59,282 nt of DNA from positions 1-59,282 of the forward strand of contig DASPKX010000042.1 in assembly GCA_035627835.1 (NCBI GenBank). Reading direction: 5' to 3'. The notes under the pieces were generated by a model. That model searched no databases. It had not been told where the DNA came from and was given only the letters and a program-made list of their open reading frames with translations. The position numbers and the translations under genes are program-made. Origin of the DNA: DASPKX01 sp035627835 (GTDB lineage: Bacteria > Verrucomicrobiota > Verrucomicrobiia > Limisphaerales > SXQI01). The first letter of the stretch is position 1. Every line of letters starts with the position of its first letter. This document shows positions 51,472-59,282 of the stretch, piece after piece.

Positions 51472-52956
51472 ATGACTGACGCGGCAGTTCCATCCCCGCA
51501 CACGGGGCATCCTCCTGGTTTAAAGACGCTTTTCTTCACCGAGATGTGGGAGCGGTTCAGCTACTATGGCATGCGCGCTTTGCTCGTGCTGTTCATGGTG
51601 GACGCCGTGCGAGGGGGCATGGGGCTGACCGATCAGGTGGCGACCGCGATCTATGGGCTATACACAGCCGGTGTGTATCTGGCGGCCCTGCCTGGCGGCT
51701 GGGTTGCGGATCGCATCATCGGGGCGCGCCGCGCGGTGCTGGTGGGCGGGATGGTCATTGCGGCAGGGCACTTCGTTCTCGCTATTCCATCGACAAAAAC
51801 ATTTTACCTCGGGCTTCTTTTAATTGTTGTCGGAACTGGCCTGCTCAAGCCGAACATCAGCGCGTTGGTCGGTGAGCTTTACCCGGAAGGGGGCGCCCGG
51901 CGCGACGCGGGATTCACGATCTTCTACATGGGGATCAACATTGGCGCCACCGCAGGACCGCTGGTGTGCAGCTTGCTGGGTGAAAAAGTAAATTGGCATG
52001 CCGGGTTCGCCGCAGCCGGGATTGGAATGGTCTTTGGTGTGCTCCAATTTGCGATGTTCTCGCGAAACCTTGGCAGCGCTGGACTTGTCTCCAAAGACCA
52101 ACAACCACTGAGCCCCAAAGCAAAGTTAGGGCTCCGCATGAGCGTGGGGGCGGCATTTGGTGTGTGTCTCGCATTTGCGAGCGGGGCTTGGCGTGTGGAT
52201 CCTGTGAGCCTGGCGAAAGTGATGTCCACTGTGATCGTCGGAGTGGCCGTCATCTATTTCGCGGGGCTGTATTTATTTGGCCGATTGGACGCATCTGAAA
52301 AGAAGCGGATCGCCATCATTGGCCTTCTGTTCCTCGTGTCAGCCTTGTTCTGGGCTGGATTTGAGCAAGCTGGTTCATCATTCAATCTGTTCGCAGAGCG
52401 ATTTACGGCCCGTGAGTTCGCAAGCCTCACCATTCCCGCTGGGTGGTTCCAATCGATCGGCCCGATTCTGGTTATCACTCTCGCCCCCTTGGTCGCGTGG
52501 GTTTGGGTGAAATTGGCCGCCCGCAGTATCGAGCCCTCGCTCGGCCCGAAGTTCGCGGTCGCTTTGCTGTTTCTGGCAGCAGGTTTTGCAGTCATGGCGG
52601 TGGCGGCGACGCTTGCCGGCTCCGCAGGGAAGGTGGGCGCGCAATGGCTGATAATGACTTATGTGCTGCACACGCTGGGCGAACTTTGTCTCAGCCCCGT
52701 TGGCTTAAGCTCGGTCACGAAGCTCGCGCCCGCTCGTCTGGTGGGGCAAATGATGGGCATTTGGTTTTTGGCAACGTCACTCGGAAACCTTTTCGCGGGG
52801 TTGCTTGCGGGTGACGCTACTGCTGGGAAAGACGGTGGTCTTGTCGCAAACTTCATGAAGATGGTTTGGCTGCCGGTATTGGCTGCCGCTGTGCTCTTCA
52901 TGCTGACGCCGTTCATACGCAGATGGAGCGAGTCGCGCACCACCGCGAAAGCGTAA
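51472..52956 (+). CDS. Proton-dependent oligopeptide transporter (POT/PTR2 family, MFS)
   Basis: 494 residues, about 12-14 membrane segments. The POT signature is at the start: FFTEMWERFSYYGMRALLVL, with the ExxER proton motif Glu24-Glu27-Arg28 and FSYYG. A second family motif is FTIFYMGINIGATAGPLVCS, and a third is GELCLSPVGLSSV (the PTR2 ELCxSP pattern). It imports di- and tripeptides with protons. It is the first gene of the presumed hydroxyproline peptide island, upstream of the DapA-like and epimerase genes. Inner membrane. Confidence 0.93.
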   Translation: MTDAAVPSPHTGHPPGLKTLFFTEMWERFSYYGMRALLVLFMVDAVRGGMGLTDQVATAIYGLYTAGVYLAALPGGWVADRIIGARRAVLVGGMVIAAGHFVLAIPSTKTFYLGLLLIVVGTGLLKPNISALVGELYPEGGARRDAGFTIFYMGINIGATAGPLVCSLLGEKVNWHAGFAAAGIGMVFGVLQFAMFSRNLGSAGLVSKDQQPLSPKAKLGLRMSVGAAFGVCLAFASGAWRVDPVSLAKVMSTVIVGVAVIYFAGLYLFGRLDASEKKRIAIIGLLFLVSALFWAGFEQAGSSFNLFAERFTAREFASLTIPAGWFQSIGPILVITLAPLVAWVWVKLAARSIEPSLGPKFAVALLFLAAGFAVMAVAATLAGSAGKVGAQWLIMTYVLHTLGELCLSPVGLSSVTKLAPARLVGQMMGIWFLATSLGNLFAGLLAGDATAGKDGGLVANFMKMVWLPVLAAAVLFMLTPFIRRWSESRTTAKA

Positions 52957-53016
52957 GAGAGATGCGTAATTTTGCGCAGGACAACATTGTGCCCTGCTTT
53001 AATAATCCCATCGCAC

Positions 53017-53849
53017 ATGAAACCCTACTGGAGCGGAGTATTTCCTGCTATCACCACCCAAATGCGCCGCGACGGCTCCATCGATTTGGAGGCAACGGCG
53101 CGCCATGCTGAACGGTTGATCGAGTCCGGCGTCACCGGCCTGATTTTCCTTGGATCACTCGGCGAAAACCAGGCGCTGACTCCTCACGAAAAGCGGCAGG
53201 TCGTGGAGGCAATGGTGAAGGCGGTGAACGGCCGCGTCGCTGTTCTCAGCGGGGTGGCAGAATCGAGTGTGCAAGAGGCTTCCCGCTACCTTCAGGACGG
53301 GGAGAAGCTTGGGCTCGATGGATTTATGCTCATGCCGAGCATGCTCTACAAAGGTGACACGCGCCGGAGATGTTCGCGCAACTGGCCGACGTTAAGAACT
53401 TCGTGGCTCTAAAGGAGAGTTCTGGAAATGTTCGCCGAATTACCGATCTGCACAACACGGTTGGTGGACGGTACGCGATCTTCACAGGTGTGGATGATCT
53501 CGTGCTTGAAGCGGCCATCCTTGGGATTGATGGATGGGTGGCCGGGACAGGCATCGCGTTTCCTGAGGAGAACCAATATTTCTGGGAGCTTACGCGCGCC
53601 GGCCGATGGGAAGAGGCGCGGGAAATGTATCGGTGGTTCACGCCGCTGCTGCACCTGGATGTTCACACGAAGTTTGTGCAGTACATCAAACTCGCGGTGC
53701 AGGAGTGCGGCCTGGGCTCGGAGTGGGTGCGCGCCCCGCGTTTGGCTTTGGCCGGTGAAGAGCGGAAACAGATCCTGAAAATCATTCACACTGGCATTGA
53801 GAACCGCCCTTCGTTGAAAACTAAAAAGGCGCGCGGAGGCCGGAAGTGA
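53017..53849 (+). pseudogene. DapA-family deaminase/aldolase, internal deletion with frameshift
   Basis: The first ~116 codons from the ATG at 53017 match the DapA/DHDPS fold (MKPYWSGVFPAITTQM; LIFLGSLGENQALTPHEKR) up to LMPSMLYKGDTR. There the match leaves the frame, which ends at 53412. From 53361 another frame gives APEMFAQLADVKNFVALKES, with the Schiff-base lysine in ALKESSGN, and runs to the TGA at 53849. The part usually between them, about 31 codons with the YNNP tyrosine, is absent. The missing length must be 3n+1 bases. With a 4-hydroxyproline epimerase and a D-amino-acid dehydrogenase next door, the parent was likely a pyrroline-4-hydroxy-2-carboxylate deaminase. Now probably non-functional. 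Confidence 0.8.
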
Positions 53850-54769
53850 GCAGCGTCATTCACGTTGTCGATTCCCACACAGGGGGCGAGCCGACGAGAG
53901 TGATCGTCGCAGGCGGGCCGGATTTGGGCGTCGGCTCGATCGCCGATCAACTCATCCGTTTTCGTGAGAAGCATGACCATGTGCGTGCCGGCGTTGTCAA
54001 CGAGCCGCGCGGGTCGGATGTGCTTGTTGGCGCCATCCTTCTTCCGCCTGCCACTCCCGGAGCAGCGGCAGGCGTGATCTTTTTCAACAATGTTGGCTAC
54101 CTCGGCATGTGTGGGCATGGGGTTATTGGAGTGATGGCAACGCTGGCTTATTTAGGGAAGGTCTCCGCTGGCACACATCAAATCGACACACCTGTGGGCC
54201 CGGTGGAGGCAACGCTTCATGCCGATATGAGTGTCTCTCTGCGCAATGTGCGCAGCTATCGTGCGCGGAAAGATGTGGCCGTTAATGTGCACGGACTGGG
54301 CGAAGTGCGTGGCGATGTCGCATGGGGAGGAAATTGGTTCTTCCTGGTTCATGCCGACAGATGGGACGTGGAGTTGCGCAACGTCGAACAACTCACGAAC
54401 GTTAGTTGGCGGATTCGCCAAGCAGTCAACGAGCAAGGCTTTCCCGAGGTGGATCACGTGGAACTGATTGGGCCAGGAACGCCGGGGAAATCCGACGCGC
54501 GCAACTTCGTGTTATGCCCTGGGAAGGCCTATGACCGCTCGCCTTGCGGCACCGGAACGAGCGCCAAGCTCGCCTGCTTGTTTGCAGACGGAAAGATCAA
54601 GCCCGGCCAAACCTGGCGGCAGGAGAGCATCACCGGGAGCATCTTCGAAGGCGAGGTTGAAGAGAGCGAGGGCGGCGTCGCGCCCATCATTCGCGGCAGA
54701 GCGTACGTGAACTCGGAAGCGAAGCTCATTTTCAACCCTGAGGATCCTTGCTGCTGGGGCATCCGATGA
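53846..54769 (+). CDS. 4-hydroxyproline 2-epimerase (proline racemase family)
   Basis: 307 residues from the GTG at 53846, which overlaps the previous TGA (GTGA) and follows a GGAGG site. It turns trans-4-hydroxy-L-proline to cis-4-hydroxy-D-proline. Both catalytic cysteines are present: Cys89 in GYLGMCGHGVIG and Cys234 in DRSPCGTGTSAKLA. This marks an epimerase or racemase rather than the Cys-Thr dehydratase form. Other family marks are DSHTGGEPTRVIV near the start and ARNFVLCPGKAYDRSP. Cytoplasmic. Proline racemase cannot be excluded, but the next gene favours hydroxyproline. Confidence 0.9.
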   Translation: MSSVIHVVDSHTGGEPTRVIVAGGPDLGVGSIADQLIRFREKHDHVRAGVVNEPRGSDVLVGAILLPPATPGAAAGVIFFNNVGYLGMCGHGVIGVMATLAYLGKVSAGTHQIDTPVGPVEATLHADMSVSLRNVRSYRARKDVAVNVHGLGEVRGDVAWGGNWFFLVHADRWDVELRNVEQLTNVSWRIRQAVNEQGFPEVDHVELIGPGTPGKSDARNFVLCPGKAYDRSPCGTGTSAKLACLFADGKIKPGQTWRQESITGSIFEGEVEESEGGVAPIIRGRAYVNSEAKLIFNPEDPCCWGIR

Positions 54770-56016
54770 AGCGGCTTGTAATCATCGGCGGCGGGGTGAT
54801 CGGGCTGAGTTCCGCTTACTACGCTGCCGAACGCGGGTTCGAGGTCACTGTCCTCGACAGGAACCCCGCAGAGCGCGATGGGTGCTCCTTTGGCAACGCG
54901 GGGATGATTGTGCCGAGCCATTTTGTTCCGTTGGCTGCGCCGGGTGCGGTGGCGCTCGGGCTAAAGTGGATGTTCAACCCGGAATCGCCTTTCTGGATCA
55001 AACCCCGTTTAGACACGGAATTGTTCGATTGGTCTTTGAAGTTTTGGCAGGCGTCGAATTCCGCGCACGTTTCGCGTGCGGCTCCATTGCTTCGTGATCT
55101 GCACATGGCGAGCCGGGCGGCGTTTGAAGCGCTTGCGGCCATCACGGGCAACGGCTTTGAGCTGGTGCAAAGGGGATTGCTGATGCTTTGCAAGAACGCG
55201 CACACTCTGGAAGAAGAGGCTGCGATGGCCGGAAAGGCGCGCGAACTGGGAGTTCCCGCTGATGTCCTTGACTCCGCGGCGGCGGCAAAACTCGATCTCG
55301 GGATCAAAATGGATATCGCGGGCGCGGTGCATTTTCCCAAGGACTGCCATTTAACGCCCGGCAAGTTCATGGCTTCGTTGCAAGCGCTCTGTGCGAAATC
55401 GGGAGTTCGCTTCGTGCATTCGGCTGAAGTCACTTCGATTGAACGTTCCGGCGACAGAATAAATGCGATCAAGTCCAACCAGGGTGAGTTCGACGCCGAT
55501 GAATTTCTGCTCGCAGGCGGATCGTGGTCCGCGGAGCTTGCCAAAAGCGTCGGCCTCAAAATTCCTATGCAAGCGGGCAAGGGCTACAGTCTCACTTTGG
55601 AAAAGCCGCCTGAGAAACCGGCGATCTGCGCGATTCTAACCGAAGCGCGTGTCGCCGTGACCCCGATGGGGTCGAAGCTGCGCATCGGAGGCACAATGGA
55701 GATCGCCGGCTTGAACGAGGATGTGAATCCGGTGCGTGTCCAAGGCATCATAAAATCCGTTCCGCGGTACTACCCCAACTTCCGTGACGAGCATTTCGCA
55801 GGCGTGAAGCCGTGGCGAGGGCTGCGGCCCTGCTCCCCGGACGGCTTGCCTTACGTGGGGCGAACCCGGCGGTTTAACAATCTTACCATTGCCACCGGCC
55901 ATGCCATGATGGGGCTGAGCCTTGGGCCTGTCACTGGCAAGCTCGTCTCGGAAACGTTGTCGGGAGGGAAGCCATCGATCGACCTCACACTTCTAAACCC
56001 TGACCGTTATGCGTAA
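54766..56016 (+). CDS. FAD-dependent D-amino-acid (D-hydroxyproline) dehydrogenase
   Basis: 416 residues from the ATG at 54766, which overlaps the epimerase stop (ATGA); an ATG at 54748 lies inside that gene. DAO-type fold with the FAD motif VIIGGGVIGLSSAYYAAERG near the start, a helix-rich middle and the C-terminal flavin contact RGLRPCSPDGLPYVGRT and HAMMGLSLGPVTGKL. The DadA-like form of D-hydroxyproline dehydrogenase passes electrons to the respiratory chain. Coupled to the epimerase, so it should oxidise the D-isomer to pyrroline-4-hydroxy-2-carboxylate. D-proline or other D-amino acids are alternatives. Confidence 0.88.
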   Translation: MKRLVIIGGGVIGLSSAYYAAERGFEVTVLDRNPAERDGCSFGNAGMIVPSHFVPLAAPGAVALGLKWMFNPESPFWIKPRLDTELFDWSLKFWQASNSAHVSRAAPLLRDLHMASRAAFEALAAITGNGFELVQRGLLMLCKNAHTLEEEAAMAGKARELGVPADVLDSAAAAKLDLGIKMDIAGAVHFPKDCHLTPGKFMASLQALCAKSGVRFVHSAEVTSIERSGDRINAIKSNQGEFDADEFLLAGGSWSAELAKSVGLKIPMQAGKGYSLTLEKPPEKPAICAILTEARVAVTPMGSKLRIGGTMEIAGLNEDVNPVRVQGIIKSVPRYYPNFRDEHFAGVKPWRGLRPCSPDGLPYVGRTRRFNNLTIATGHAMMGLSLGPVTGKLVSETLSGGKPSIDLTLLNPDRYA

Positions 56017-58258
56017 GGCGCGTTCCGATGTTTTTTTCGTCCTGCTGCTGTTGTTAGCAGTGGGAAGCTATGCGGCGGACACCAACCGGCTTGTCTTCAA
56101 AGATAAAATCGAGCCGCACTGGTTCAGCAATAACACCAAATTCTGGTACAAAAATGAGCTTCCGAAAGGGAAGCGGGAGTTCATTCTGGTTGATGCCGCC
56201 GCTGGCGAGCGCAAACCGGCATTTGATCACGCGCGTGTAGCGAAGGAATTGGCGACCAAGCTCAATCGCGAGATCGATCCAGAGAGGCTTCCCTACGATG
56301 AGATCCGTTTTTCTGAAGACGGCAAAAGAATCCGGCTGCTGGGCAAAGATTCCTGGAGCTTTGAATTCGAGCAGTACTCGTTGACGGAAGAAAAGGTCGA
56401 GGAGCCTGAGCGTGGCGAAACTCCTCGGGAAGAGCGGCGCCGTGGCGCGACGAGGCGCCGGGCAGCTGCGACGTCACCGGACGGGAAGCATGAGATTGTC
56501 GTTAAGGGAGATAACCTCTTCTTGCGCACGGGCGATGTTGAAAAGCAGTTAACGCACGATGGATCGCCGAGCCACTCCTACGCGCGCAGTGCCCAGCGCG
56601 CTCGCTATGTGGAAATGCGCTACGAGGAGCCCGAGGATGAGACCCCGCAGGCGGAAGTTTATTGGGCTCCTGACAGCAGGAAGTTCGTGGCGATGCGCAC
56701 GCGCGCTGGCGCTCAGCGGACCGTGTACATGGTGGAGTCATCGCCCAAGACTCAGCTCCAGCCAGTGTTGCAGTCTTATCCTTATGCGAAACCGGGTGAT
56801 GAAATTCCGATCCTCAAGCCTCGGCTCTTCGACCTCGAAAGTGGGAAGGAAACCGCCCTTGATGATTCCCTCTACACCAATCCCTGGTCGATCAGCGACA
56901 TCCGGTGGGGGCGTGACTCCTCACGCTTCACGTTCTTGTATAATCAGCGAGGGCACCAGGTATTAAGAATCATCAGCGTCGATGCCAAGAGCGGAGAGCC
57001 GAAGGCCATCATTGACGAGAAAAGTCCCACGTTCATCAGCTATTCCGGGAAGTTCTTTTGCGAGTATCTGGACGACACGGATGAATTGATCTGGATGTCC
57101 GAACGGGATGGCTGGAACCACCTTTATCTCTTCGACTACAAAACTGGCGGGCTCAAGAACCAGATAACTAAAGGCGAATGGGTAGTGCGGGGGGTTGATC
57201 GCGTGGACCGGGAAACGCGTGAGATTTGGCTTCGGGCCGGGGGCATCCATACAGAGCAGGATCCTTACTTCATTCACTATGTGAAGGTGAGTTTCGATGG
57301 GAAATCTCTCGTGAAACTTACGGAAAGCAATGGCACCCACGAGGCCCAATTCTCCCCGGATCGAAAGCACATGGTGGTGACGTGGTCGCGGGTTGATGCG
57401 GCGCCCGTCACGGAGTTGCGGAGAGCTTCTGACGGAAAACTCGTTTGTGAGCTGGAGAAAGCGGACATCCGGCTGCTGGAAGCCACGGGCTGGAAAGCGC
57501 CCGAGCCTTTTGTCGCCAAGGGCCGCGATGGAGCGACCGACATTTACGGCATCATTCATCTGCCGACGAACCTGAACACCCGCGCTTCATATCCGGTGAT
57601 TGAGAGCATCTATGCTGGCCCACACGACTCGTTCGTTCCGAAAAGCTTCCGGCCCAGTTACACACAGGAAAAACTGACCAAGCTGGGGTTCATTGTTGTG
57701 CAAATGGATGGGATGGGGACTTCAAACCGCTCGAAGAAGTTTCATGATGTTTGCTGGAAGAATATCGCGGATGCGGGTTTTCCTGACAGGATTGCCTGGA
57801 TCAAAGCCGCGGCATCCAAGCGTCCTTACATGGATCTCGAGCGCGTTGGGATCTATGGCACTTCAGCAGGCGGGCAGAGCGCGTTGGGCGGGCTCCTGTG
57901 GCACCCGGACTTTTATAAAGCGGGGGTGTCAGACTGCGGGTGTCACGACAACCGCATGGATAAAATTTGGTGGAACGAGCAATGGATGGGGTGGCCAGTG
58001 GGGCCGCACTACGATGAGCAGTCGAACGTAACCCAGGCTCACAAACTCCAGGGCAAGCTGCTCCTGATGGTCGGTGAGCTGGATAAAAATGTTGATCCGG
58101 CAAGCACCATGCAGGTGGTCAATGCCCTCATCAAAGCGGACAAAGACTTTGAATTGCTCGTAGTCCCTGGTGGCGGGCATGGAATGGCCCGAACGCCTTA
58201 TGGCTGGCGGCGCATCGAAGAGTTTTTCGTGCGGCATCTTTCGCCTTCACGGCATTAA
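56009..58258 (+). CDS. Exported S9-family peptidase (dipeptidyl peptidase IV / prolyl oligopeptidase type)
   Basis: 749 residues. Signal peptide MRKARSDVFFVLLLLLAVGS. Residues ~60-470 form the DPP IV N-terminal beta propeller (EVYWAPDSRKFVAMRT, SGKFFCEYLDDTDELIWMSE). The catalytic alpha/beta domain has DGMGTSNRSKKFH, the serine Ser619 in YGTSAGGQSALGG, GVSDCGCHDNRMDKIWWNEQ, MVGELDKNVDP (Asp) and GGGHGMAR (His). It cleaves peptides after proline-type residues in the periplasm, which fits hydroxyproline-rich peptides and the transporter upstream. It overlaps the dehydrogenase end by eight bases, so it is probably in the same operon. Confidence 0.92.
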   Translation: MRKARSDVFFVLLLLLAVGSYAADTNRLVFKDKIEPHWFSNNTKFWYKNELPKGKREFILVDAAAGERKPAFDHARVAKELATKLNREIDPERLPYDEIRFSEDGKRIRLLGKDSWSFEFEQYSLTEEKVEEPERGETPREERRRGATRRRAAATSPDGKHEIVVKGDNLFLRTGDVEKQLTHDGSPSHSYARSAQRARYVEMRYEEPEDETPQAEVYWAPDSRKFVAMRTRAGAQRTVYMVESSPKTQLQPVLQSYPYAKPGDEIPILKPRLFDLESGKETALDDSLYTNPWSISDIRWGRDSSRFTFLYNQRGHQVLRIISVDAKSGEPKAIIDEKSPTFISYSGKFFCEYLDDTDELIWMSERDGWNHLYLFDYKTGGLKNQITKGEWVVRGVDRVDRETREIWLRAGGIHTEQDPYFIHYVKVSFDGKSLVKLTESNGTHEAQFSPDRKHMVVTWSRVDAAPVTELRRASDGKLVCELEKADIRLLEATGWKAPEPFVAKGRDGATDIYGIIHLPTNLNTRASYPVIESIYAGPHDSFVPKSFRPSYTQEKLTKLGFIVVQMDGMGTSNRSKKFHDVCWKNIADAGFPDRIAWIKAAASKRPYMDLERVGIYGTSAGGQSALGGLLWHPDFYKAGVSDCGCHDNRMDKIWWNEQWMGWPVGPHYDEQSNVTQAHKLQGKLLLMVGELDKNVDPASTMQVVNALIKADKDFELLVVPGGGHGMARTPYGWRRIEEFFVRHLSPSRH

Positions 58259-58314
58259 TGGGTGTGAATCCCGTTTGACCCAACCCCAGTGGCGGGTTAC
58301 GAATATCGTTTCGT

Positions 58315-59282
58315 ATGCAGCCCACTGGTTTGTTTAGTCGCACGCTCGCGCTTGCTTCCGTTCTTGCTGGCGCAAGCCTCACTGCTTATGCCGCCTCCGC
58401 CGGGGCAAAAGTGGACTACACAAAAGAGGTGCGGCCGATTCTCTCTGAGAACTGCTACTTCTGCCACGGCCCTGATGCGAACCACCGCAAAGCTGGCCTC
58501 CGCCTCGACACGAAGGAGGATGCCTTCAAAGAGCTGAAGGATGGCGGGTTCGCAGTTGTGGCTGGCGACCCTGACAAGAGCAAGCTCCTCCAGCGGATCG
58601 TTACACATGATGAGGACGACATCATGCCGCCGACCAAAACGGGCAAAAAGCTGACGACAGAGCAGGTCGCGCTCATTCGCAACTGGATCGTGCAAGGCGC
58701 TGAGTGGCAAGGCCACTGGGCGTATCAAACACCCAAGCGTTCTGAAGCTCCAGAAGTCAAAAAGAAGGAGTGGGTGCGCAATGCCATTGATGCGTTCATC
58801 CTGGCTCGGCTTGAGAAGGAAGGCATTTCTCCCTCCGCTCCCGCGCATCGGGCAAAACTGATTCGCCGGTTAAGTTTCGATCTGCGCGGTTTGCCGCCGA
58901 CCATCGCTGAGGGGGACGCGTTCGTGGCGGACACCCGGCCAGACGCTTACGAGCAATTGGTCGAGCGATTCCTTAAGTCGGAGCAATTCGGCGAGCGCAT
59001 GGCCCAGCACTGGCTTGACCTCGCCCGTTACGCGGACACCAATGGCTATCATATTGATAACCATCGCGACATGTGGAAATGGCGTGAATGGGTGATCGAG
59101 GCTTTCAGCAAAAACATGCCGTTCGATCAGTTCACCATCGAGCAGCTTGCAGGCGATTTGCTCCCCAACCCAACCATCAGCCAGAAAATCGCCACCGGGT
59201 TCAACCGCAACGGCATGCATAACTTCGAGGGCGGGGCTGATCCTGATGAATACCAAACCAAGTATGTGGTGGACCGGGTTGC
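58315..59282 (+). CDS. PSD1-type planctomycete cytochrome c / DUF1549 protein, N-terminal part
   Basis: A frame from the ATG at 58315 stays open to the end of the window (about 322 residues). Signal peptide (SRTLALASVLAGASLTAYAA), then the cytochrome motif YTKEVRPILSENCYFCHGPD (CxxCH near 45-49) and MPPTKTGKKLTTEQVALIRN, and then the start of the DUF1549 domain (NAIDAFILARLEKEGISPS; HWLDLARYADTNGYHIDN; TIEQLAGDLLPNPT). DUF1553 is expected beyond the edge. These proteins are found in Verrucomicrobiota and Planctomycetota. It starts 57 bases after the peptidase stop. It runs off the window, so the full length is not known. Confidence 0.93.
   Translation, partial: MQPTGLFSRTLALASVLAGASLTAYAASAGAKVDYTKEVRPILSENCYFCHGPDANHRKAGLRLDTKEDAFKELKDGGFAVVAGDPDKSKLLQRIVTHDEDDIMPPTKTGKKLTTEQVALIRNWIVQGAEWQGHWAYQTPKRSEAPEVKKKEWVRNAIDAFILARLEKEGISPSAPAHRAKLIRRLSFDLRGLPPTIAEGDAFVADTRPDAYEQLVERFLKSEQFGERMAQHWLDLARYADTNGYHIDNHRDMWKWREWVIEAFSKNMPFDQFTIEQLAGDLLPNPTISQKIATGFNRNGMHNFEGGADPDEYQTKYVVDRV

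Noticed and set aside
1..59282. CRISPR arrays, insertion sequences, prophage genes and tRNA or rRNA genes
   Set aside because: No regular short repeats with spacers, no transposase or integrase motifs and no tRNA T-loop or rRNA signatures were noticed in reading. I could not run a covariance search, so a tRNA could still be missed.

Overview
The window reads as chromosome of a member of the Verrucomicrobiota, probably near the Pedosphaera/Limisphaera group (subdivision 3). Reasons: a PVC-type haem-binding giant with a ThuA domain, the start of a PSD1-type (DUF1549/DUF1553) cytochrome, a prepilin-like protein with an H-X9-DG tail motif, an ECF sigma factor fused to a membrane-anchored tail, CHRD repeats, and few clear Shine-Dalgarno sites. 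KdsA, KdsC, LptB, LpxD and an O-antigen ligase show a Gram-negative cell with LPS; MurA shows peptidoglycan. This placement is inferred from gene content; no rRNA or tRNA gene was seen.

Layout. 1-7.4 kb: a secreted protein cut by the window edge, a sigma factor fusion, rpmE and prfA separated by a hairpin terminator, a HAD phosphatase, two lone receiver-domain proteins, a photolyase and a secreted esterase. 7.5-12.6 kb: a tightly packed envelope operon kdsA-kdsC-lptA/C-like-lptB followed by hprK. 12.6-16.8 kb: an AraC regulator facing a three-gene operon (GH140 apiosidase, apionate oxidoisomerase-like dehydrogenase, TIM-barrel protein) that looks like an apiose-use locus. 17-23 kb: a toxin-antitoxin pair with a frameshifted PIN toxin, ndk, purM-purD, a small membrane protein, and panD-lpxD. 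22.8-29 kb: two Gfo/Idh/MocA oxidoreductases and an SDR, with two toxin-antitoxin modules between them (one with a broken hicA), then a secreted GH5 enzyme. 29-34.3 kb: an operon of O-antigen ligase, glycosyltransferase, GNAT, prmC and murA with overlapping ends. 34.5-43.5 kb: an amphi-Trp protein, a prepilin-like protein, an ECF sigma/putative anti-sigma pair divergent from a cupredoxin/sugar dehydrogenase/four-CHRD secreted protein, an RRM protein, a Tat-exported Rieske protein, a lone KaiB-like protein and a YqhA-family membrane protein. 43.6-51.4 kb: a DUF255 protein, a XylR-like regulator and the 1417-residue ThuA/haem/cytochrome protein. 51.5-58.3 kb: a peptide transporter, a DapA-family deaminase with an internal deletion, a 4-hydroxyproline epimerase, a FAD D-amino-acid dehydrogenase and an exported S9 prolyl-type peptidase, which together suggest use of hydroxyproline-rich peptides. 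The window ends inside a PSD1 cytochrome gene.

The genome appears to combine ordinary housekeeping genes with small catabolic islands for plant (apiose, GH5) and animal or algal (hydroxyproline peptide) polymers. Three accessory genes (PIN toxin, HicA, DapA-like) carry deletions that break the frame, while the housekeeping genes I read are intact. No CRISPR array, insertion sequence, prophage or RNA gene was recognised.
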